Source: Bacteroidales bacterium
GTDB taxonomy: Bacteria; Bacteroidota; Bacteroidia; Bacteroidales; UBA932
NCBI GenBank assembly: GCA_012513425.1
Contig: JAAZCF010000317.1
Location: 1-12,397, forward strand
Direction: 5' to 3'
DNA length: 12,397 nucleotides
The translations under genes were made by a program, and so were the position numbers. This document shows positions 6,812 through 12,397 of the stretch, in pieces. A model generated the notes under the pieces. That model saw only the letters and a list, made by a program, of their open reading frames with translations. It made no database searches and had not been told where the DNA came from. The stretch's first letter is position 1. Each line of letters starts with the position of its first letter.

Positions 6812-7570
6812 TTATTCAGAAATTCGCGCTGCGAAATTAGTTATTAATTTCAAGAATTTCAAGCTTCCAAGATTTTCAATTTCATATGAATCGGGAGTTG
6901 ACTGACGCAGTCTCTCGTGAGTGTTCTTGTCAATCCAAAATTTCACCGGAGCTCTGACCCCGGCTTTTTCAAACCCGATGCGGCTATAAACCTCGCCTTG
7001 CGACCATTCAAGGTCGGCATAACTCATTATTTCATCCGGTTGTATTTCTTTTTCAAAATATGACAACATTTTGCTCATTCCCCCGCTTATGCGACAGTCA
7101 CTCAAGCTGGCATACCTGACCCATTCATAAGATCGCAGCTTAATTTCTTGTCCTTTAATTATTCTTGGTATAGTGGGAGGTGAAGAAAACAGCGACACTG
7201 CCACCAGTTGGTCTCCTTCATACATACCATATTTATATTTAGCCTTGGCCATGCCGTAACTATGGTGTGTGTTTAAAAAAGCAGTGGCAGTAGGGCTATC
7301 GATGTGGCGGATAGTGCATTTTCTGGCAAATATTTGTCTGTAAATGCTTAAATGAGCCAATATTCGCTGTCTGAAAGCGTCTGTCGCCCTTGACCATCTG
7401 TCTTCATACAAATAGATGATGCCGTCTTCTCTAATAAAGCTTTTAAAATTCTTTGTTTCAATAAGTTTAATCTTTATATTCGCGTTAGAAAAAAAGAAAA
7501 GAAATCCATCTCTGGAAAAAGAGATGTTTTCTTTTTGAAGAAAATTGGCAAAATCACTGGCAAAATCCAT
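6812..7570 (-). CDS. GNAT-like protein of unknown function
   Basis: 252 residues, no signal peptide or membrane segment. After a divergent N-terminus comes YEDRW (55-59), then an ARKC motif (82-85). A C-terminal block (YASLSDCRISGG...ML, about 153-169; SYADLEWSQGEVYSRIGF, 183-200) resembles the acetyltransferase-like domain found alone or beside nuclease domains in some phage and bacterial hypothetical proteins. The pattern GG.SK.L...SYAD..W..G..Y...GF fits the second half of a GNAT fold. Substrate and reaction are unknown. It is the first gene of the minus-strand set and ends 1 base before the Na/Pi cotransporter. It is divergent from gyrA with an 81-base gap. The next Met is at residue 106, so the start at 7570 is the only reasonable one. 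Confidence 0.7.
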   Translation of the reverse strand: MDFASDFANFLQKENISFSRDGFLFFFSNANIKIKLIETKNFKSFIREDGIIYLYEDRWSRATDAFRQRILAHLSIYRQIFARKCTIRHIDSPTATAFLNTHHSYGMAKAKYKYGMYEGDQLVAVSLFSSPPTIPRIIKGQEIKLRSYEWVRYASLSDCRISGGMSKMLSYFEKEIQPDEIMSYADLEWSQGEVYSRIGFEKAGVRAPVKFWIDKNTHERLRQSTPDSYEIENLGSLKFLKLITNFAARISE

Positions 7571-7574
7571 TTCA

Positions 7575-7582
7575 CAAAGGTA
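7575..7582 (-). promoter_or_regulatory. -7 element (TACCTTTG) for the GNAT-like / Na-Pi transcript
   Basis: On the minus strand TACCTTTG is a perfect TAnnTTTG match, but it ends only 4 bases before the ATG at 7570. The transcript would start at or next to the start codon, so the mRNA may be leaderless. A TTTG-like sequence lies about 23 bases upstream, a little farther than usual. Confidence 0.5.
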
Positions 7583-7594
7583 TTAAAACTTCTT

Positions 7595-7625
7595 TTTGTA
7601 GCTTGCAAAAAAATGCGTAACTTTA
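7595..7625 (+). promoter_or_regulatory. gyrA promoter
   Basis: TTTG at 7595-7598, a 19-base spacer, then TAACTTTA at 7618-7625 (7 of 8 positions of TAnnTTTG). Transcription would start about 20 bases before the gyrA ATG at 7652. The element shares the 81-base divergent gap with the minus-strand promoter. Confidence 0.65.
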
Positions 7626-7651
7626 CACGATATTTTTAGAACAAATTGCAG

Positions 7652-10147
7652 ATGGATATAGATAATAACATTACGGAAGATAGCGGAAGAATCATTCCTA
7701 TCAGTGTTGAATCTGAGATGAAAAGTGCTTACATAGATTATTCTATGTCAGTAATTGTGTCTCGTGCTCTTCCTGATGTCCGCGATGGTATGAAGCCTGT
7801 TCACAGGCGTGTGTTGTTTGGCATGGAGGATTTGGGCGTTTCTTCTAGTGGTAGTACCAAGAAGTCTGCTCGTATTGTAGGTGAGGTTTTAGGTAAATAC
7901 CACCCTCATGGTGATTCCAGTGTGTATGATGCTATGGCTCGATTGGCTCAGCCATGGAACATGAGATATCCTTTAGTTTTCGGACAAGGTAACTTCGGTA
8001 GCGTAGATGGCGACCCTGTGGCTGCTATGCGTTATACTGAGGCAAAGCTTGAAAAGCTTGCAGAAGAAGTATTGGCAGATCTTGACAAAGACACAGTCAA
8101 TATGATGCCGAACTTTGATGAGTCATTGGAAGAGCCTACTGTTTTGCCTGCAAAAGCTCCAATGCTTCTGCTTAACGGTGCAGCCGGTATTGCTGTAGGT
8201 ATGGCAACCAATATGGCTCCTCACAACCTAACTGAAGTTGGAAATGCAATATGCGCATACATTGACAACCCTGACATTTCTGTCGAAGGCCTTATGGATT
8301 ATGTTACAGGTCCCGATTTTCCAACAGGCGGTATTATTCAAGGTTTGTCCGGTATCAGAGAAGCTTTTGAAACAGGTAGGGGTAGGATACTTGTTCGCTC
8401 CAAGACAGAAATAGAGGTGTCCGACAGCGGTAGAGAGACTATTGTTGTTACAGAGATTCCTTATCAAGTAAATAAGAGAGAGCTTATCGAGAAAATTGCC
8501 GAATTGGTAGAGGCAAAGAAAATAGATGGCATCTCTTACATCAACGACGAAAGTGACCGCAACGGCATGCGCATCGTCATCAAACTCAAGATGGGCGCTG
8601 TTGCCAATGTGGTGCTTAATAATCTTTTCAAATATACGCAGCTTCAAGCTGGTTTTTCCGTCAATAATATTGCATTGGGTGATGGCCGTCCAAAACTTCT
8701 CAATCTAAAAGATCTTATCAAATATTTTGTGCGCCATCGCCATGAGGTAGTGGTTCGCAGAACACGTTTTGATTTGAATGCAGCCCAAAAGAAAGCTCAT
8801 ATCATCGAAGGTTTGCTGAAGGCTTTGGATATAATTGATTTGATTATTGAGCATATCCGCGGTTCTAAGACAGTCTCTGATGCCAGAGATGGTTTGGTAG
8901 AAAAGTTCGGCTGCACAGAGCCTCAGGCAGATGCAATAGTTGAGATGAAGCTCCGTCAACTTACCGGCTTGGAAAGAGAAAAGCTCCAAGTACAGTACGA
9001 TGAGTTAGAGGCCCTTATTCATCATCTACAAGCAATTTTAGACGATGAAAGTCTCCAATATGGTATTATTATAGACGAAACTGCAGAGCTTGTGGAGAAA
9101 TTTGGCGACGCTCGCCGCACAGAGATTGCTCCATCTGCTGATGATTTCAATCCTGAAGATTTTTATGCTGACGAGGATGTTGTGATTACAATATCACACC
9201 TTGGATATATCAAGCGCACACCTCTCACTGAATATCGCCTTCAAAATAGGGGCGGAGTCGGCTCAAAAGGCAGTACAACCCGCGAAGAAGACTTTATTGA
9301 ACACATATATGTTGCTAATATGCACAGCACCATGTTATTCTTCACCAAGAATGGCAAATGCTATTGGTTGAAAGTCTACGATATTCCTGAGGGTACAAAA
9401 GCTTCGAAAGGCAGGGCTATCCAAAATGTAATCAATATCGAGCCGGAGGATAAAGTTCAGGCATACATAAATGTTAAGGACTTGGATGACAGTGACTATG
9501 TCAATAACAACTTTATCATATTGGCTACCAAACAGGGACTCATCAAAAAGACATCTTTGGAGGCTTATTCAAGGCCACGTCTCAATGGCGTCATAGCTGT
9601 AAACATCAGAGAAGATGATGCTCTTATTGAGGCCAAGCTCACAAATGGTAACAATTTTGTGCAATTGGCCGGCCTTAATGGTAACCTTTGTCGATTCCAT
9701 GAAAGCAAAGTCCGCGCTATAGGCAGAACAGCCACGGGAGTGCGTGGAATCAGCCTTTTGGAGGGAGATGAAGTGATTGGCATGGTTTGTGTCGATGGGG
9801 AAATAGAAGAAGATCAAATACCTCAAGTTCTTGTTGTAAGTGAGAATGGTTTTGGCAAAAGATCATCGATTAATGATTATCGTGTAACCAATAGAGGTGG
9901 AAAAGGTGTCAAGACCATAAACATAACAGAAAAAACTGGTAGACTGATTGCAATCAAAGATGTTACCGACGAAAATGATTTAATGATTATTAACAAATCA
10001 GGTATCACTATACGTCTTGCAGTTTCTGACATCAGAGTAGCCGGTAGAGCAACCCAAGGCGTCAAGCTCATCAACCTCAAAGACAACGACACTATCGCAG
10101 CCGTTTGTGTGGTAAATAAGAGTGAAGATAAAGAAAATCAACAATAG
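7652..10147 (+). CDS. gyrA: DNA gyrase subunit A
   Basis: 831 residues from ATG 7652; a TTG two codons upstream is open but less likely as the start. It forms the A2B2 gyrase with GyrB and introduces negative supercoils. The N-terminal cleavage domain has the SRALPDVRDGMKPVHRR block, HPHGDSSVYD (84-93) and the catalytic tyrosine Y128 in AMRYTE. The positions matching E. coli quinolone residues Ser83 and Asp87 are Ser89 and Asp93, so no classical resistance substitution is present. The C-terminal beta-pinwheel has a degenerate GyrA-box (NRGGVGSKG, from about 532) and a second box-like motif (NRGGKG, about 747), as I recall for Bacteroidetes GyrA. It ends in TAG, and the TPR gene follows after 26 bases. 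Confidence 0.98.
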   Translation: MDIDNNITEDSGRIIPISVESEMKSAYIDYSMSVIVSRALPDVRDGMKPVHRRVLFGMEDLGVSSSGSTKKSARIVGEVLGKYHPHGDSSVYDAMARLAQPWNMRYPLVFGQGNFGSVDGDPVAAMRYTEAKLEKLAEEVLADLDKDTVNMMPNFDESLEEPTVLPAKAPMLLLNGAAGIAVGMATNMAPHNLTEVGNAICAYIDNPDISVEGLMDYVTGPDFPTGGIIQGLSGIREAFETGRGRILVRSKTEIEVSDSGRETIVVTEIPYQVNKRELIEKIAELVEAKKIDGISYINDESDRNGMRIVIKLKMGAVANVVLNNLFKYTQLQAGFSVNNIALGDGRPKLLNLKDLIKYFVRHRHEVVVRRTRFDLNAAQKKAHIIEGLLKALDIIDLIIEHIRGSKTVSDARDGLVEKFGCTEPQADAIVEMKLRQLTGLEREKLQVQYDELEALIHHLQAILDDESLQYGIIIDETAELVEKFGDARRTEIAPSADDFNPEDFYADEDVVITISHLGYIKRTPLTEYRLQNRGGVGSKGSTTREEDFIEHIYVANMHSTMLFFTKNGKCYWLKVYDIPEGTKASKGRAIQNVINIEPEDKVQAYINVKDLDDSDYVNNNFIILATKQGLIKKTSLEAYSRPRLNGVIAVNIREDDALIEAKLTNGNNFVQLAGLNGNLCRFHESKVRAIGRTATGVRGISLLEGDEVIGMVCVDGEIEEDQIPQVLVVSENGFGKRSSINDYRVTNRGGKGVKTINITEKTGRLIAIKDVTDENDLMIINKSGITIRLAVSDIRVAGRATQGVKLINLKDNDTIAAVCVVNKSEDKENQQ

Positions 10148-10173
10148 AAACAATAAACAAACATCCCATTAAA

Positions 10174-11487
10174 ATGAAAAAGATTCAAGTAATCCTTCTT
10201 GCTATCGTTCTCCCAATGGTAGCTATCGCCCAGCCAAGCAAAGTACTGACTGATGCCCAGAAAGTTCTTGACAAAGCGTATGCTGCGTCTCAAGACGCAA
10301 AGAAAGCTACAAAAGCTGCGACTTGGCAGTCTTTGAGCGATGCATATGTTAAGGCTTTTGATGCTCCTATCCAGAATCTTCTTGCCGGAACAGCTAAATC
10401 AGAAGTAGATATCTTCTTGAAAGGTCAGACCCCTATCGCATCAAGCGAGAAAGAGGGCGCTGAAGGTACAACTTACACAGTAGTTTCTTATGCAGATAAG
10501 GACCTATATTATCGAGACAACACTCTTGATTTTTGGATTGTAACCAAACCTGTTGATGCTGACGCACTCAGCAAAGCTATGGAAGCTCTTGAGAAGGCTT
10601 ACAGTCTTGATCCAAAGGCAGCTACCAACAAAGATTATGCAGTTAAAGCTCAATCTATTCATGACAATCTTTACACAGAGGCTCTTTACACTTATCTAAG
10701 TGGTAACACTGCAAAAGCCGGCTCTCTTTTCGAGAACACTGCAAAAGTATCTGAGGGTAAAATTATTAATGCCTTTGACTCATTGAGTACTTACTACTCA
10801 GGTTTAATGGCTGCTATGGCAGGTGATGCTGACAAAGCAATGAAATTATATATAACTTGTAGTGAGAAAGGTTTCTATAATGATGGTACGGTTTTCTCAA
10901 ACCTTGCTGAGATTTACAAAGCGAAAGGTGACGTTGCAAAAGCTCGATCTCTTCTTGAAGAGGGTTTTGCAAAATTCCCAAATAGTCAGCCAATTCTTGT
11001 TGGTCTAATCAACCATTATCTTGAGACAAACGCTGAGCCAAGCAAATTATTTGATCTTCTCCATGCAGCTCAAGCAAATGATCCTAAAAACGCTTCTCTT
11101 TACTATGTAGAAGGTGATGCAAACAGAAAGCTTGGTAACGATGAGCAAGCAGTTGCTTTGTTTGAGAAATCAACCGCAATTGACCCAACTTATATCTATG
11201 GTGTGCTTAACATTGGCATCCTATATTATGATAAAGCAGTTGAGATTTCTGAGAAAGCCAGCCAAGAGATGGATGATGCTAAATACAACGTACTTCTTGG
11301 AGAACTGAATTCATATCTTGAAAAAGCCATTTCGCCTTTTGAGAGGTCATTTAATCTTACAGATGATCAAGAAATCAAGATGGCAGTAGCTGACTATTTG
11401 AAAAATATTTATTTCAGATTTAGAGATAAAGGTGCTGATTACCAAACAGCATATGACAAATACAATAATTTTGTAAAAGGCGAATAA
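10174..11487 (+). CDS. Secreted tetratricopeptide repeat protein
   Basis: 437 residues. A signal peptide (MKKIQVILLAIVLPMVAIAQ) should be cut after Ala19 (AIA), giving a periplasmic protein with N-terminal Gln; there is no lipobox Cys. TPR-like helical pairs are visible, most clearly at about 238-270 (SNLAEIYKAKGDVAKARSLL...FPN) and 307-340 (YYVEGDANRKLGNDEQAVAL...DP), with weaker ones before and after. It starts 26 bases after gyrA and is probably co-transcribed; a strong terminator follows. I recall similar TPR proteins next to gyrA in other Bacteroidales, but no specific function is known to me. TPRs suggest a protein-binding scaffold. Confidence 0.9.
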   Translation: MKKIQVILLAIVLPMVAIAQPSKVLTDAQKVLDKAYAASQDAKKATKAATWQSLSDAYVKAFDAPIQNLLAGTAKSEVDIFLKGQTPIASSEKEGAEGTTYTVVSYADKDLYYRDNTLDFWIVTKPVDADALSKAMEALEKAYSLDPKAATNKDYAVKAQSIHDNLYTEALYTYLSGNTAKAGSLFENTAKVSEGKIINAFDSLSTYYSGLMAAMAGDADKAMKLYITCSEKGFYNDGTVFSNLAEIYKAKGDVAKARSLLEEGFAKFPNSQPILVGLINHYLETNAEPSKLFDLLHAAQANDPKNASLYYVEGDANRKLGNDEQAVALFEKSTAIDPTYIYGVLNIGILYYDKAVEISEKASQEMDDAKYNVLLGELNSYLEKAISPFERSFNLTDDQEIKMAVADYLKNIYFRFRDKGADYQTAYDKYNNFVKGE

Positions 11488-11500
11488 TTAACACTTAATG

Positions 11501-11529
11501 CAGGCTGCCTTAACGGCAGCCTGTTTTTT
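11501..11529 (+). terminator. Intrinsic terminator of the gyrA-TPR unit
   Basis: A perfect 9-bp GC-rich stem (CAGGCTGCC / GGCAGCCTG) with loop TTAAC is followed by six T's. It lies 13 bases after the TPR stop. Only 24 bases separate the T-tract from the next start codon. Confidence 0.93.
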
Positions 11530-11553
11530 GAATATTTTATTATTTTTATTTTT

Positions 11554-12397
11554 ATGGGTGGTCTTTTTGGAGTAATTTCAAAACATAAATGTGTTTCTGA
11601 TTTGTTCTATGGAACAGATTATCATTCACATTTAGGCACAAAAAAAGGTGGTATGGCCGTGCTGCAACAAGACGGCAGTTTTGCCCGCTCAATTCATAGT
11701 TTGAGTCATTCTTATTTCAGAGTAAAATTCGAGGAGGATTTAAGTAAATTTGATGGCAATAGTGGTATCGGCATCATCAGTGATAATGAAGCTCAACCTA
11801 TTGCACTTAATTCTCATTTAGGACGTTTTGCAGCTGTCACGGTATCTAAAATTAGCAATATCGAAATACTGGAAGAAGAAGTATTAAAGACTGGTAAAAA
11901 CTTTACAGAGCTTAGCTCAGGTACTACCAATGCAACGGAATTGGTATGCCAACTAATAACTGAAGGTAAAAATTTTGCTGAAGGCTTGGAATATGTTCAG
12001 CAAAAGGTTTATGGATCTTGTACAATACTTATTCTCACTCAAGAAGGAATTATCGCATCAAGAGACTATAATGGTCGTACACCATTGGTAATCGGTAAAA
12101 AAGAAGGAGCGTATGCTGTGGCCGCTGAAGACTTCAGCTTTTTTAATCTTGGTTATGAAAAAGTCTATGAATTAGGCCCCGGAGAGGCTGTTATGATAAC
12201 GGAAGATGGCTATACTCAGATTTTAAAGCCAAAAGGTCGTTTGCATATTTGCTCGTTTCTTTGGATTTATTACGGATTTCCTGCAGCTAGCTATGAAGGT
12301 GTCAATGTGGATAATGTTCGCTACAACCTCGGTCATATAATGGGTGAGCAGGACGATACGCCTATAGATATGGTATCATCAATTCCTGATTCAGGCA
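11554..12397 (+). CDS. Amidophosphoribosyltransferase-like (PurF-family) protein, 3' end outside window
   Basis: 281 codons are visible from ATG 11554 with no stop. The N-terminal half follows the class II glutamine amidotransferase (Ntn) domain of PurF: MGGLFGVIS, FYGTDYHSHLG, NSGIGIISD, NATELV, GSCTILILT, SRDYNGRTPLVIG and AAEDFSFFNLG. It then enters the phosphoribosyltransferase half (ICSFLWIYYG, IPDSG at the edge). PurF makes phosphoribosylamine from PRPP and glutamine, the first committed step of purine synthesis. Here the residue after Met is Gly rather than the nucleophile Cys, and the usual RGQ..AG segment reads LGTKKGG. Glutamine hydrolysis in the usual way is therefore unlikely. As I recall, Bacteroidales carry this shorter type beside a longer PurF-like protein, so it may be a paralogue using ammonia or doing another job. 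Confidence 0.85.
   Translation, partial: MGGLFGVISKHKCVSDLFYGTDYHSHLGTKKGGMAVLQQDGSFARSIHSLSHSYFRVKFEEDLSKFDGNSGIGIISDNEAQPIALNSHLGRFAAVTVSKISNIEILEEEVLKTGKNFTELSSGTTNATELVCQLITEGKNFAEGLEYVQQKVYGSCTILILTQEGIIASRDYNGRTPLVIGKKEGAYAVAAEDFSFFNLGYEKVYELGPGEAVMITEDGYTQILKPKGRLHICSFLWIYYGFPAASYEGVNVDNVRYNLGHIMGEQDDTPIDMVSSIPDSG

Noticed and set aside
7646..7651. TTG at 7646 as the gyrA start
   Set aside because: An ATG two codons downstream at 7652 gives a normal N-terminus and better spacing from the promoter; nothing supports the TTG.

Overview
The window reads as a chromosomal segment from a member of the Bacteroidales. Four things point there: promoter-like elements of the Bacteroidetes type (TTTG, a 19-base spacer, then TAnnTTTG), the absence of obvious Shine-Dalgarno sites, a gyrA followed directly by a secreted TPR protein, and surface proteins built from Big2 domains, an EF-hand-like loop and 21-residue Cys-containing leucine-rich repeats (LRRs). 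TAG is used as an ordinary stop (gyrA and the Na/Pi cotransporter both end in it), so the genetic code looks standard.

Region 1 (1-3602) is an accessory surface-protein locus. It holds the 3' part of a large Big2/LRR protein (LRR-A), a tRNA-Lys(CTT) with its own promoter and terminator, and a smaller paralogue (LRR-B). LRR-B has a clear lipoprotein signal peptide but an in-frame amber codon at 2777-2779, so it looks like a recent pseudogene. The 3' flanks of the two LRR genes are homologous for about 260 bp. The LRR-A flank ends in a 69-base copy of the last 22 codons and stop of the transporter gene that sits intact next to LRR-B. This is direct evidence that a segment spanning LRR gene, intergenic DNA and the transporter 3' end was duplicated, with the junction at about 2071/2072 just upstream of the tRNA promoter.

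Region 2 (3603-7570, minus strand) holds three genes: a GNAT-like protein of unknown function, a Na+/phosphate cotransporter with a C-terminal PhoU module (1 base downstream), and an ExuT-like hexuronate MFS transporter (82 bases further on). The first two are almost certainly co-transcribed. A perfect TAnnTTTG element lies only 4 bases from the first start codon, so the mRNA may be leaderless.

Region 3 (7571-12397, plus strand) is housekeeping. gyrA has a well-formed promoter. It is followed 26 bases later by a secreted TPR protein, a strong intrinsic terminator, and the first 281 codons of a PurF-like protein running off the window. That protein begins Met-Gly-Gly where glutamine amidotransferases have Met-Cys-Gly, so its glutaminase nucleophile is missing.

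I found no CRISPR array, transposase, phage gene or defence system. The most interesting content is the duplicated LRR locus with its gene remnant, the amber-interrupted lipoprotein, the LRR array with a uniform scaffold and variable strand positions, and the nucleophile-less PurF homologue.
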